A stretch of 29,597 bases of DNA from an uncultured Candidatus Melainabacteria bacterium (lineage in GTDB: Bacteria > Cyanobacteriota > Vampirovibrionia > Gastranaerophilales > Gastranaerophilaceae): the NCBI GenBank assembly GCA_934754735.1, contig CAKVJE010000015.1, positions 1-29,597 of the forward strand, in the 5' to 3' direction. The translations under genes were made by a program, and so were the position numbers. The notes beneath the pieces are model-generated. The model was given only the letters and a program-made list of their open reading frames with translations, was not told where the DNA came from and made no database searches. The stretch's first letter is position 1. Each line of letters opens with the position of its first letter. Positions 1 through 8,212 of the stretch are shown piece after piece.

Positions 1-39
1 AGTTGTAGAAGATTGTTTTTCTAATGTTAATTCTGACAT
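1..39 (-). CDS. Hypothetical protein, N-terminal fragment (runs off window start)
   Basis: Only the first 13 codons lie in the window (MSELTLEKQSSTT on the minus strand). The start is convincing: an AAGGAG Shine-Dalgarno (45-50) lies 5 nt upstream of the ATG, and a TATAAT -10 box lies at 102-107. The peptide is polar, with no signal sequence so far. I do not recognise it, and nothing can be said about function without the upstream contig. It is divergent from the 152-aa gene at 286. Confidence 0.6.
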   Translation of the reverse strand, partial: MSELTLEKQSSTT

Positions 40-43
40 TTTA

Positions 44-107
44 ATCTCCTTGTCTTTTCCAGTCCGTTCGGACTTTTACTATCACTACTTTATTAATTTA
101 TATTATA
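44..107 (-). promoter_or_regulatory. Promoter, leader hairpin and RBS of the leftward gene at 1-39
   Basis: Reading leftward there is a TATAAT -10 hexamer (102-107) with only a weak -35. A short leader follows, containing a perfect palindromic stem AGTCCG/CGGACT (61-74), then the AAGGAG ribosome binding site (45-50). The hairpin lies about 10 nt before the RBS, so it could modulate translation; that is inference. Confidence 0.5.
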
Positions 108-223
108 CCCCATAAAAAAAACATGGTACAGTTGTTTTAACAACATTTATAAAGATTTTATTAAGAGTTATGAAAAATTATTATTATTTTATTAAGTTTT
201 GTAAAGTTTTTCCAAAAATAGAC

Positions 224-252
224 TTTTGGGGGGATGAAACATGACTTATAAT
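224..252 (+). promoter_or_regulatory. Probable promoter of the 152-aa gene
   Basis: TATAAT at 247-252 is a consensus -10 box 33 nt before the ATG at 286. The matching -35 position (224-229, TTTTGG, 17-nt spacing) is poor. There is no clear Shine-Dalgarno between this box and the start codon. Confidence 0.4.
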
Positions 253-285
253 AAGTGTATATAAGTATATTAAGATAGAACAATC

Positions 286-744
286 ATGAGTACAGAAGCA
301 ATATCTGCGTATTCGCCTGATACAGTTTATGGACAACTAACATCACCGTTTACGCCAAAACAAATTACTATAAATGCGCATACGCCTTATGACAAAGTAG
401 ATAAAAACGAGTCTAAGGTATTTTCTCGTGAGCATTTTAAAGGCAAACCTCAAGCAAAAATGATTTATGAGTTGCCTGAAAAAGAAAATAATTTTGATGC
501 TTCTAAATACACTCCTAAAACAGATTCAGAATCTGATACAAAAACTACAACACAAGTTGAAGTTTCAGCTTTTCAAGCTTCAAACGTATCTTCAAAAGAC
601 ATGGTTCAAAATGCATTAAAACGCGGATATTCTACAACTAAAGCTGTTGCAGTTACAAAAGCACAAAATGCATACAAAAAGAGCGCAATTTTAACAGATA
701 ATCCAACAGGCGTTTTAAGCACTTGTTCATATAAAGTTGCTTAA
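286..744 (+). CDS. Hypothetical soluble protein, 152 aa, polar
   Basis: I do not recognise this protein. It is hydrophilic and rich in Lys, Thr, Ser and Ala. It has no membrane segment, no signal peptide and no Cys pair (a single Cys near the C-terminus). The N-terminal third is Pro/Thr/Tyr-rich (SAYSPDTVYGQ, SPFTPKQIT) and looks disordered. Residues ~105-135 (DMVQNALKRGYSTTKAVAVT) could be helical. The start lacks a good Shine-Dalgarno but follows a consensus -10 box. It stands alone, followed by a 58-aa ORF that shares an 'F-P/T-P-K' flavour (FPKFTP versus SPFTPK). Both look like lineage-specific genes. Codon use matches the neighbours, so there is no sign of transfer. Confidence 0.6.
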   Translation: MSTEAISAYSPDTVYGQLTSPFTPKQITINAHTPYDKVDKNESKVFSREHFKGKPQAKMIYELPEKENNFDASKYTPKTDSESDTKTTTQVEVSAFQASNVSSKDMVQNALKRGYSTTKAVAVTKAQNAYKKSAILTDNPTGVLSTCSYKVA

Positions 745-868
745 TTTAAAATTTTTGGAATACTAAATTAATAAATAGCCTAACTGTATATATGCAAATT
801 GCTAAGTTAGCTAATACTTAATTTAACATATTTTTTGTTTAATTTTCTTAAAAAGAAAGGAAACAAAA

Positions 869-1045
869 ATGATAAAACCAGTAAGTATTTTTCCAAAGTT
901 TACTCCTATTAAAGACGCAGAAAAAATTGCCTTAAAAAAGTGTGAACAAAAAAATTTTTTAAGATTTGATTTTCCGGTAAAATTTGATAAATTTATCAAA
1001 TCTGCTGAAAAAGAAAAATCAAATATTCCGGAAATTTTTTATTAA
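869..1045 (+). CDS. Hypothetical small basic protein, 58 aa
   Basis: The ORF opens with ATG after an AAAGGAAAC Shine-Dalgarno (856-864) and ends with TAA at 1043-1045. It is followed 35 nt later by a strong intrinsic terminator, as expected for a real monocistronic gene. The product begins MIKPVSIFPKFTPIK, is rich in Lys and Phe, and has one Cys and no membrane segment. I recognise no family. RBS, stop and terminator together make it more likely genuine than a chance ORF. Confidence 0.55.
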   Translation: MIKPVSIFPKFTPIKDAEKIALKKCEQKNFLRFDFPVKFDKFIKSAEKEKSNIPEIFY

Positions 1046-1080
1046 ATTGATAATGATTCGCATGTACACAAAAACATACA

Positions 1081-1119
1081 CCGGCACAAAAAATTTTGTG
1101 TCGGTTTTATTTTATTTTT
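1081..1119 (+). terminator. Intrinsic terminator after the 58-aa gene
   Basis: An 11-bp stem CCGGCACAAAA/TTTTGTGTCGG (1081-1104, one G-U pair, 2-nt loop) is followed by a U-rich tract TTTTATTTTATTTTT. It would end transcripts from 286 and 869. Confidence 0.85.
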
Positions 1120-1129
1120 GTATAAATAA

Positions 1130-1158
1130 TTGATATATTCGCCCAACTATGATAAGAT
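1130..1158 (+). promoter_or_regulatory. Probable promoter of the structured mini-ORF unit
   Basis: TTGATA (1130-1135), a 17-nt spacer and TAAGAT (1153-1158) resemble a sigma-70 promoter. With the terminator hairpin at 1324-1354 it would define a transcript of roughly 190 nt. Confidence 0.45.
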
Positions 1159-1242
1159 TAAATTCTGAACATTTAAAAATGGAATACAGGCTAAAGATTT
1201 TAACACATTTATCGAATTTCACTAACGCGAAAGGAGGTTTAA

Positions 1243-1314
1243 ATGTTAGTTGAAATCAGCGAAAGAGAATTAGCATTATTAATAATACTAATTCTCGTAC
1301 TTAAAGTCCTTTAA
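1243..1314 (+). CDS. 23-aa hydrophobic mini-protein (possible small membrane or type I toxin-like peptide)
   Basis: A near-ideal Shine-Dalgarno (AAAGGAGG, 1230-1237) lies 5 nt before ATG. It opens a 23-codon ORF (MLVEISERELALLI...LVLKVL) ending TAA. The N-terminal ten residues are acidic/polar; the remaining 13 are almost all Leu/Ile/Val, enough for a short membrane-inserted helix. The ORF lies inside its own promoter-terminator unit, and its RNA contains consecutive hairpins: GAGAATTAG/CTAATTCTC at 1265-1296, AGTCCT/AGGACT at 1305-1322 and 1324-1354. Very short single-span peptides such as Ibs or Fst toxins have this shape, but I see no sequence match and no clear antisense promoter. A leader peptide or a structured RNA with a chance ORF are alternatives. 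Confidence 0.5.
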   Translation: MLVEISERELALLIILILVLKVL

Positions 1315-1323
1315 TTAGGACTG

Positions 1324-1365
1324 CGGGTAAGGGTGTTAACGCCACCCTTGCCTGTATTCTTATTT
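1324..1365 (+). terminator. Hairpin terminator closing the mini-ORF unit
   Basis: A 12-bp stem CGGGTAAGGGTG/CACCCTTGCCTG (1324-1354, two G-U pairs, 7-nt loop) is followed by a moderately U-rich stretch (TATTCTTATTTT). It follows directly on a second 6-bp hairpin (1305-1322). Confidence 0.6.
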
Positions 1366-1454
1366 TAACCTATTTTTAATATTTTTCAAGTACAATATAA
1401 AAGTAAGTGTTATTTAAATAACATCAAATTTAGAAAAACTTTAAAACTTGATTT

Positions 1455-1473
1455 TACCCGAATTAAGCGGGTA
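1455..1473 (+). promoter_or_regulatory. Leader hairpin before the YdjC gene
   Basis: TACCCG/CGGGTA forms a 6-bp stem with a 7-nt loop. It ends 3 nt before the AAAAGGA Shine-Dalgarno of the gene at 1488, so it could influence translation initiation. Confidence 0.35.
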
Positions 1474-1487
1474 TCAAAAGGAAAATT

Positions 1488-2345
1488 ATGAAAAAATTTA
1501 TACTTAACGCAGATGATTTTGGAATGAGCACAGCCTATAATAGAGCTGTTTTAGAAGGTTATGAATATGGTATTCTAAAAAGTGCAAGTCTTACTGCAAA
1601 CGGCGAAGCTTTTGAAGAAGCTTGCACAAAAGTAATTCCTTCATGTCCGGATTTAGGCGTTGGAATTCACTTAAATATAATTGAAGGGAAATCACTCTGC
1701 ACAGATTTAGACCAGCTTACAGACGATGAAGGTAATTTCAATAACTCATTTGGCGAATTACTTTTAAAATCACTTAATCCAAAAAATACTGCTTTTATTG
1801 AACAAATAGAAAAAGAATTTCGCGCTCAAATAGAAAAAGTTATTAATCGTACGCAAGTTACTCATATTGATTCTCACGTTCATACACATTCAATTCCAAA
1901 GATTTTTGAATTAACTGCAAAGTTGGCTAAAGAATACGGAATTAAACAGATTAGAACCCAATTTGAAAAGCCTTATTTGATGCCGGATGTAAATAGGATT
2001 ATAAATCGTAAATATCCGATTAATTTGATAAAAGTTGCATTACTTGAATTCTTTACTTTAATTAATGAAAAAACTGTTTTAAAATATGGCTTAACCACAA
2101 ATGATTATTTGCTTGGTGTTTCTTTCACTTCTATGATGAACAGCCTTGCAATTTCTTATGGATTAATGGCTATCAAATACGATAAAGTTGTTGCAGAAGC
2201 GCTTATTCACCCTTGCAGGTACGAAGACGGCACAATTGATAACCATTTTGAGGAATTTCAAATTACAAGAAATAAAAAACTTAAAGAAAAAATCGAACAA
2301 TTGGGCTTTGAAATAACAAATTATGCTGACAAAGAACAAGATTAA
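1488..2345 (+). CDS. YdjC/ChbG-family carbohydrate deacetylase
   Basis: The 285-aa product has the hallmarks of the YdjC family (metal-dependent deacetylases of N-acetylated oligosaccharides, including ChbG and HpnK). The metal/catalytic motif NADDFG is at residues 7-12, GIHLN with His61 follows, and HIDSHVH is at 126-132. A further His-Pro (ALIHPCR) lies near residue 240. Length fits the family. A Shine-Dalgarno (AAAAGGA) precedes the ATG. The 3' end overlaps the next gene by 23 nt, so the two are co-transcribed and probably translationally coupled. The substrate is not determinable: chito-oligosaccharide, cell-wall fragment or lipid-linked sugar are all possible. The protein has no signal peptide and should be cytoplasmic. 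Confidence 0.85.
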   Translation: MKKFILNADDFGMSTAYNRAVLEGYEYGILKSASLTANGEAFEEACTKVIPSCPDLGVGIHLNIIEGKSLCTDLDQLTDDEGNFNNSFGELLLKSLNPKNTAFIEQIEKEFRAQIEKVINRTQVTHIDSHVHTHSIPKIFELTAKLAKEYGIKQIRTQFEKPYLMPDVNRIINRKYPINLIKVALLEFFTLINEKTVLKYGLTTNDYLLGVSFTSMMNSLAISYGLMAIKYDKVVAEALIHPCRYEDGTIDNHFEEFQITRNKKLKEKIEQLGFEITNYADKEQD

Positions 2346-4020
2346 AACTTTAACTGCAACTATTTTAATTCTTTCACTTTTGGGATTCTCTTTAATGCCA
2401 AAAGATGAAGAGTTGCGCGTAAAAACAGCAATTTCGCCAACTAAAATAGAGTTTGAGAATGAAAATCATCTATCAATTAGTGATATTCAAACTTTTGATT
2501 CTGATTTTTCGCAAAAGAATAAAACTCTTGCTCAAAAGTTTGGAATAACCGAAGAAGAAGCGTTTGTAATAGGCAATCTTGCGAAATATTGGGCGCAAAA
2601 TCTGCTTAATGGGCGCGATATTATTCTTGAAAATAACGATATAATTTATTATAAATATAGCTACAGACAAAAACTTGCAAATTCTGCATTTGGTATTCGA
2701 AAAGACAAACCGACAAATCAAGTTGCATTTGACAAATTACTAAAATCCATTCGCCATACTAAATACGGAATTTATAAAAATGATAAAATTTATCCGATAG
2801 CTAAAGAATACGCAAACGGCGATTATTTGGTTATCAGAAAAAGTCATTTTTATAAACTTTTTCCAAAATACATTCAAAACAAAATATCTCGCTCAAAACA
2901 GCAACAAACTTGTTTTGCGCCTTTTGTTAGCGGAAATATAAAAATTATTTTTTCGGATTTCACAACTAAACTTAAACCCGATAGAAATTGTTCAAGCGAT
3001 ATTTGCAAAGAGATTTTGACAAACATAAATAGCGCACAAAGTACGATTGATATGGCGATTTACGGATATTCTTCAACTCCTGCAATCGAAAAAGCTATTA
3101 AAAATGCACAGGCGCGTGGAGTAAAGATTCGACTAATTTATGATGTTGATAGCAAAAATCAAAATATTTATCCTGACACTTTTAAATTTGTTAGCCTTAT
3201 CGCGAATTCCAAAAACGACTATGGTTTAAAGGATTCAAACGCTACGATGCATAACAAGTTTTATATTTTTGACAATAAAACCGTAATTAGCGGTTCGGCT
3301 AATCTTTCTCATACGGACATGTCTGGGTTTAATTTTAATAATATTATCGTTATAAATTCCAAAACAGTCGCAGAAATTTATAAGTCAGAATTTGAACAAA
3401 TGTACGCCGGAAAATTCCATTCAGCGAAAAATATTTCTGAAAGAAATGAAGCAGACGGATTTAAAATTTATTTTTCACCACAAGATAAAGCTTTGACAAA
3501 CGGAATTTTGCCTGTTATACGCGACGCAAAAACGTATATTTATATTCCGATTTTTGTAATTACAGAAAATCGTGTTGTAGAAGAATTAATCAATGCGAAA
3601 AAACGCGGAGTAGATGTGCGCTTGATTTCAGACGCTTTGAATGCTTCTAAAAAGTATTCGAAAATACAAATTTTGAGAGATGCAAAAATTCCTGTAAAAG
3701 TTGAAAACTATGCGGGTAAAATGCATGCTAAAACTTTAATTGCAGATGATAAATATGTTGTAATCGGTTCAATGAATTTATCAAAAAGTGGTGAAACAAA
3801 AAACGACGAAAACACGATTATTATGACAAATTCTGACGCTGCAAAATACTTGAAAAAAGTTTTCTTGTATGAGTGGGATAGAATTCCTGATAAGTGGTTA
3901 ACCGGCTATCCTCGCGCGGAGGGTTGGGAATCAATCGGCTCTTGTGAAGATGGAATTGACAATGATTATGACGGTTTGATTGACAAAGATGACAATGGAT
4001 GTCATAGAAAAAGTTTATAA
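2323..4020 (+). CDS. Exported phospholipase D-like protein with two HKD motifs
   Basis: The 565-aa protein opens with a signal or anchor segment (residues ~7-25, TLTATILILSLLGFSL). A unique N-terminal region follows (~30-200), then two PLD half-domains. HKD motif 1 is H310-N-K312-x4-D317 followed by GSANLS, and motif 2 is H468-A-K470-x4-D475 followed by GSMNLS. Both are intact, so it should be a catalytic phosphodiesterase or transphosphatidylase (phospholipid, cardiolipin-like or nucleic-acid substrates are all known for the superfamily). The C-terminus carries a Cys-bracketed Asp-rich loop, C541-EDGIDNDYDG...DNG-C560, resembling a thrombospondin type-3 or dockerin-like calcium loop. Its ATG overlaps the YdjC gene by 23 nt. 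Export suggests action at the envelope or outside the cell. Confidence 0.85.
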   Translation: MLTKNKIKTLTATILILSLLGFSLMPKDEELRVKTAISPTKIEFENENHLSISDIQTFDSDFSQKNKTLAQKFGITEEEAFVIGNLAKYWAQNLLNGRDIILENNDIIYYKYSYRQKLANSAFGIRKDKPTNQVAFDKLLKSIRHTKYGIYKNDKIYPIAKEYANGDYLVIRKSHFYKLFPKYIQNKISRSKQQQTCFAPFVSGNIKIIFSDFTTKLKPDRNCSSDICKEILTNINSAQSTIDMAIYGYSSTPAIEKAIKNAQARGVKIRLIYDVDSKNQNIYPDTFKFVSLIANSKNDYGLKDSNATMHNKFYIFDNKTVISGSANLSHTDMSGFNFNNIIVINSKTVAEIYKSEFEQMYAGKFHSAKNISERNEADGFKIYFSPQDKALTNGILPVIRDAKTYIYIPIFVITENRVVEELINAKKRGVDVRLISDALNASKKYSKIQILRDAKIPVKVENYAGKMHAKTLIADDKYVVIGSMNLSKSGETKNDENTIIMTNSDAAKYLKKVFLYEWDRIPDKWLTGYPRAEGWESIGSCEDGIDNDYDGLIDKDDNGCHRKSL

Positions 4021-4136
4021 CACCCTCACCCTAGCCCTCTTCTTAAAGGAGAGGGGTAAGACGTACAATTGTTTGCGTTAGCACCTCTCCACGGGGGAGG
4101 TCGCAGCTGTTGGTAAAACTTCGTTGAGCCTTACAG
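4021..4136. repeat. Intergenic palindromic repeat, family 'CCCTC...GAGGG'
   Basis: The spacer between the convergent PLD and SNF2 genes contains two GC-richer hairpins: CCCTCTTCTT/AAAGGAGAGGG around 4035-4056 and CCTCTCC/GGGGAGG around 4083-4100. The opening AACACCCTCA and the GAGAGGGG arm recur at 9170-9246, so this is a dispersed repeat. It may act as a bidirectional terminator, although U tracts are poor. Confidence 0.55.
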
Positions 4137-4142
4137 ATGCAC

Positions 4143-7100
4143 CTAATCTACAGAAAAGATTTCTTTAATATCATCCATTGTGAGCGACTTCGTAATATTT
4201 CTATCAATAGAAACTACGCTATCAACAAGGTCGCGTTTTCTGCCTTTGATTTTTTGGATTTTTTCTTCAACCGTATTTTTGGTAATAAGTCTGTATACAA
4301 ATACTTTCTTAGTTTGTCCGATACGGTAAGCTCTATCTGTAGCTTGATCTTCAACAGCTGGGTTCCACCAAGGGTCATAGTGAATTACATAATCCGCACC
4401 TGTTAAGTTCAAACCTGTACCACCGGCTTTCAAACTGATTAAGAAAATCGGTATATTCGGATTATTGTTAAAGTTTTCTACAGCAGCTTGACGGTCTTTT
4501 GTCTTACCTGTTAAGTATTCATAAGGAATTCCTGAGCGTTCAAGCCAGCCTTTAATAATATCAAGCATATCGACAAATTGGCTGAATAAAAGCACTCTGT
4601 GTTTTTCTTGAATAATCTGTTCCAACATGCCTTTTAAATATTCAAACTTACCAGACTTCATCACACCTTTAACGTGTTCTTTATCATAAAGTTTAGGGTG
4701 ACAACAGATTTGACGTAATCTAAGCAACGCTGAGAAAATTGACATACGGCTCTTTTCAAGACCGTTAAGTTCAATACTCTTAAATAATTCTTCTTTTGTA
4801 CTATCAAGTACATCCAAGTAAAAGTCGCGTTGTTCGTCCGTAAGTTCGCAATATGCCATGTTTTCAACTTTATCAGGCAAATCTTTCGCAACATCTCGTT
4901 TCATACGACGTAAGATGAATGGGAAAATTTGAAGTTTAAGACGTTTTTCAACAGTCTTATCTTGTCTTTCCATAATCGGTGTAACGTAGCGGTAATTAAA
5001 TTCTGCAACATTGAACAAGAAACCAGGCATCAAGAAGTCAAATACAGACCAAAGCTCTTCCAATTTGTTTTCAATTGGAGTACCAGATAAAGCAAGCTTG
5101 TGATCAGATTGCAATTCTTTAACAGCTTGTGCAGTTTGAGAAATCGCATTTTTAATATTTTGAGATTCATCCAAAATAACGTATCTGAAATTAAATTTCT
5201 TTAATTTTGCAATATCACGTCTTACAAGCGCATAACTTGTAATTACAATATCATATTCAGGAATATGCTTAAACAAAGTTTTACGTTCAGGCCCTGAAAG
5301 TTTTAAGCAAGTCAAATCAGGTGTAAACTTCTGAATTTCAGCTTCCCAGTTGAATACAACTGTTGTTGGCGCAATAACCAAAGTTGGTTGAGGCCCGTCA
5401 ACTTCTTTAGCTTTTTGTAATAAACTCAAAGCTTGAAGAGTTTTACCTAACCCCATATCATCAGCAAGAATACCGTTTAAACCATATTGGTACAAGAACC
5501 ACAGCCAATGGAAACCTTTAACCTGATATTCACGAAATTCTGCGTTAACTCCACTAGGAATTTCAATTCCGTCAGAAGTTGTTGAGAAGGTTGAAATTTG
5601 TTCCCAGAAACCTTTAAATTTGTCGCTCATTACAAGTTCAAAACCTTGGTTTTGAAGTTCTGTAATCAGACCTACACGATAAGTTTTAACCAAGAATGTA
5701 TTATCACTGTTTCTATATGCGTCAAACGAGTTAAACGAGCGCATGATTTGATAAATATTTTGAGCCGGATATTCAACAAAACCTAAACTGCGAACACGTG
5801 CATATTTTTCACCACTTTGGATTGTTTCATAAATATCATCAAAGTTAATAATTTCTTCGCCAACTTGACCATACAATTGAATTTCCATACTATCCGCTGA
5901 ATCTTCTGAAAAATCAATTTTTGCACACATTTTAAACGGCTCGGCAAGTAATTTAAAGAAGCTCATATCATCACGTTCTTCAAATACCCAACCTTCACCG
6001 GCTTGTTGTTTATAATAATTATAAAAATCAATCGCAGTTTCTTTTTCTAAAGCCAAATTATTTGTCTGCATTGGAACAAATTTACAAGCAAGAAGCATAT
6101 TATAAGCCATTTGCTCGTGTTCATAATCACGTTTTATCCAATAAACAAGACCTTCTTCATCTTTACTTTTTACAGAAAGATAAGGTGATTTGTCTTTACT
6201 TTTTGAATAAGGAACTCTCACACCTGAATAATCGAATTCCAATGAAGCTTTCAAAGATTGGTCATAGTCGATACCAAGCGTTACAACATTTACAGGCGGT
6301 TTATGTTCAAGTAACAATTTAGAAATATTTTCAGCGATTGTTACGTTCATAATTTCTTGAAGATGTGGAAGTTCTTCATAAACAAATTTACCGCCATCAG
6401 CTTCTTTTAAGTCTGTAAAAGTTGATTTAATTATACTTTGAGGAAGTTCATTCATCGCAATATTAATCGGGAAAATAATATTTTCATATCTTCCCCATTT
6501 AATTTGACGTGAAAAATATTTAACTTCTTCAAACGGATAAAATTTATCTTTATCAGGACGAGTCCAAAATAGTTCCAGAACAATGTTTGTTCCGCCATTC
6601 ACGCTTGTAGTTGAAACATCTAAATTCAAATCCCAAACTTTATCAGTAAATTGAATTCTATCTTTTGTTTTCTCATCCAAAACTTCATCAAGTTCTGCCA
6701 TTAAAGGAAAAACCGGAGCAAATTTTGTAATCGGAATATCATACCAACCTGCTTTTTTATCTTGTTTTGCAATTTTCAAAAGCGTTTGGAATAAAGCCAA
6801 TTCTGCTTTTTGAGAATTATTAAGTTCAAATGTCGGATCATTTTTTTGAACATCAATTAAGGCTCTTAAAATATTTTCTAAAGAACGTACAATTTTATTT
6901 GTTGCTCTATCTCGAACTAATATTGAGAAAAAGTTTTGACGTCTTTTTGGATTAAAGTGGAAGATGTAGCTACCTTTTGGAGCTTCTTTTAATGTTGTAT
7001 CAACATCTGATAAATCAGGTTCAACGCCGTATTTTTCATACATCCAATTATCATACGCACGTGTTTCAATAGCTTTTAGACCGATTGCAACAGCGTGTTT

Positions 7101-7334
7101 GCACCATTCTTCTTTTAAAGGGCAATTGCATCTTGCTTCTACTTTGTTTTTCTTAAAGATTAAATCGGTAACATAAAAATCTTGATAGTTACCTTTTACT
7201 TTACCTTTGAAAAAGTTTTTTTCAGGGTAAGCTTCAAGAATCATATCTTTTTGGTAATACTCATAACCACGTCGCCAACTACCTGACGTCGCATTCTTTT
7301 TTAAAAAATTATAATCAAATTTAAATTCGCTCAT
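4143..7334 (-). CDS. SNF2-family helicase with N-terminal SWIM zinc finger
   Basis: The 1063-aa protein begins with a SWIM zinc finger (C69-x-C71-x6-C78-x-H80). A long region typical of bacterial SNF2-associated domains follows (~100-590), then a complete SNF2 ATPase. Walker A is DDMGLGKT (625-632), the DEAH-equivalent is DESQ (722-725), and SGTPIENK is motif III. The C-terminal helicase domain has RVLLFSQF, SLKAGGTGLNL and DRAYRIGQ. It should be an ATP-dependent DNA translocase acting on DNA-protein complexes (remodelling, transcription or repair); its bacterial targets are poorly known. It is monocistronic, convergent with the PLD gene. The start is ATG at 7334; the nearest Shine-Dalgarno-like sequence (AAAAGGATGAG) lies more than 10 nt upstream, so initiation may be weak. 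The 1.9-kb repeat block lies behind it. Confidence 0.93.
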   Translation of the reverse strand: MSEFKFDYNFLKKNATSGSWRRGYEYYQKDMILEAYPEKNFFKGKVKGNYQDFYVTDLIFKKNKVEARCNCPLKEEWCKHAVAIGLKAIETRAYDNWMYEKYGVEPDLSDVDTTLKEAPKGSYIFHFNPKRRQNFFSILVRDRATNKIVRSLENILRALIDVQKNDPTFELNNSQKAELALFQTLLKIAKQDKKAGWYDIPITKFAPVFPLMAELDEVLDEKTKDRIQFTDKVWDLNLDVSTTSVNGGTNIVLELFWTRPDKDKFYPFEEVKYFSRQIKWGRYENIIFPINIAMNELPQSIIKSTFTDLKEADGGKFVYEELPHLQEIMNVTIAENISKLLLEHKPPVNVVTLGIDYDQSLKASLEFDYSGVRVPYSKSKDKSPYLSVKSKDEEGLVYWIKRDYEHEQMAYNMLLACKFVPMQTNNLALEKETAIDFYNYYKQQAGEGWVFEERDDMSFFKLLAEPFKMCAKIDFSEDSADSMEIQLYGQVGEEIINFDDIYETIQSGEKYARVRSLGFVEYPAQNIYQIMRSFNSFDAYRNSDNTFLVKTYRVGLITELQNQGFELVMSDKFKGFWEQISTFSTTSDGIEIPSGVNAEFREYQVKGFHWLWFLYQYGLNGILADDMGLGKTLQALSLLQKAKEVDGPQPTLVIAPTTVVFNWEAEIQKFTPDLTCLKLSGPERKTLFKHIPEYDIVITSYALVRRDIAKLKKFNFRYVILDESQNIKNAISQTAQAVKELQSDHKLALSGTPIENKLEELWSVFDFLMPGFLFNVAEFNYRYVTPIMERQDKTVEKRLKLQIFPFILRRMKRDVAKDLPDKVENMAYCELTDEQRDFYLDVLDSTKEELFKSIELNGLEKSRMSIFSALLRLRQICCHPKLYDKEHVKGVMKSGKFEYLKGMLEQIIQEKHRVLLFSQFVDMLDIIKGWLERSGIPYEYLTGKTKDRQAAVENFNNNPNIPIFLISLKAGGTGLNLTGADYVIHYDPWWNPAVEDQATDRAYRIGQTKKVFVYRLITKNTVEEKIQKIKGRKRDLVDSVVSIDRNITKSLTMDDIKEIFSVD

Positions 7335-7519
7335 GAATGTGAGGTACTCATCCTTTTCGGGCTAAAAATACTAAATAGTAAATAAAAAATTTACTACGAG
7401 GTTCCCAACCTCGGGGCTCCCAACCTTAATTTGATTATGGCATAGAATAAATAATTTTGCAATATTGCAAAATTATTTTGTGAAAGGAATAAAATTTATT
7501 TTTATTTTTTTTAATTAAG

Positions 7520-7915
7520 CTGAACGACTTACGCGCCGCGAACGTGTGGCGATTAGCCACGATAGTGAGCGTGAAAGTGCAAGCTCTGCTTGCTAATCAT
7601 CAATTTTATTCACGCTCGTAAGAGCGTAGGAAATTATGGCGTGTTTTCTCTTTCTTTTGGTACTTTTCTTTCTCTTTACCTCGCAAATAAAGAGAAAGAA
7701 AAGTACATTTCAAAAAAACATTTTTTAAAAACAATTCTTACTTTTTCTTCTTTGAAAAAGCAAGAAGAAAAAGTAAGCAAAAAGAAGAAACTTTTACAGT
7801 TTTCTACAACCTTACGGTTGTGGTCTGAATGGATGTAGCAGGCAAAGCCTGCACTTTTACGCTCACTATCGTGGCTAATCGCCATACGTTCGCGGCGTGA
7901 TTGCCGTTCAAATAA
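7520..7915. repeat. Composite palindromic element, copy A (MITE-like)
   Basis: About 400 bp bounded by 59-bp inverted repeats (7537-7595 versus 7836-7894, 54/59 identical). Nested inside are further hairpins: ACGCTC/GAGCGT near 7612-7627, a 19-bp perfect stem GTACTTTTCTTTCTCTTTA with its complement (loop of 9), a 16-bp stem CTTACTTTTTCTTCTT with its complement, and ACAACC/GGTTGT. The arms' inner hairpin differs by compensatory changes (GCAAGC/GCTTGC on the left, GCAGGC/GCCTGC on the right). Copy B lies at 8553-9108 in the same orientation. ORFs read through it are low-complexity and not credible. Confidence 0.8.
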
Positions 7916-7920
7916 TACTT

Positions 7921-7972
7921 TCATTGCGAGAAGCAACGATTATTTTTGGCGACGAAGCAATCCATTAAATAA
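7921..7972. repeat. Short 'ATTGCGAG...GCGACGAAGCAATCC' repeat
   Basis: CATTGCGAGAAGCAACG and GGCGACGAAGCAATCC form an imperfect inverted pair flanking a short AT-rich loop. From memory, similar 'cattgcgag...gaagcaatcc' repeats occur in many unrelated bacterial genomes. A related motif occurs at 14771-14876. It has no coding potential. Confidence 0.5.
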
Positions 7973-8212
7973 TAATTTAAATAATAATTGAATAAAACTT
8001 TATTATCTCTAATTGAAATTTAATAAAAACAAAATAAAAAATTAATTCCTTATTTCTTTTAAAAGAATTTTTTTGTTTTTTCTAAAAGTTTTTCAAAACT
8101 TTTTATTATTATAATTATATTATTTAATTATATATATAAATTAATCATCTTCTTCTTCTGCTCGAATTATTTGTGCAAAACTATTTGAAATTCAATAATA
8201 ATAAGCCTTTTA
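7973..8212. other. Extremely AT-rich spacer
   Basis: About 240 bp composed almost wholly of A and T (long runs such as TATTATTATAATTATATTATT), between copy A and the 12-mer cluster. No ORF, terminator or promoter stands out. It would melt easily, which matters only if the neighbouring repeat cluster is a protein-binding or replication site. Confidence 0.5.

Noticed and set aside
7315..7357. 6-codon upstream ORF overlapping the SNF2 start
   Set aside because: ATG directly after AAAAGG leaves no usable Shine-Dalgarno spacing; probably chance.
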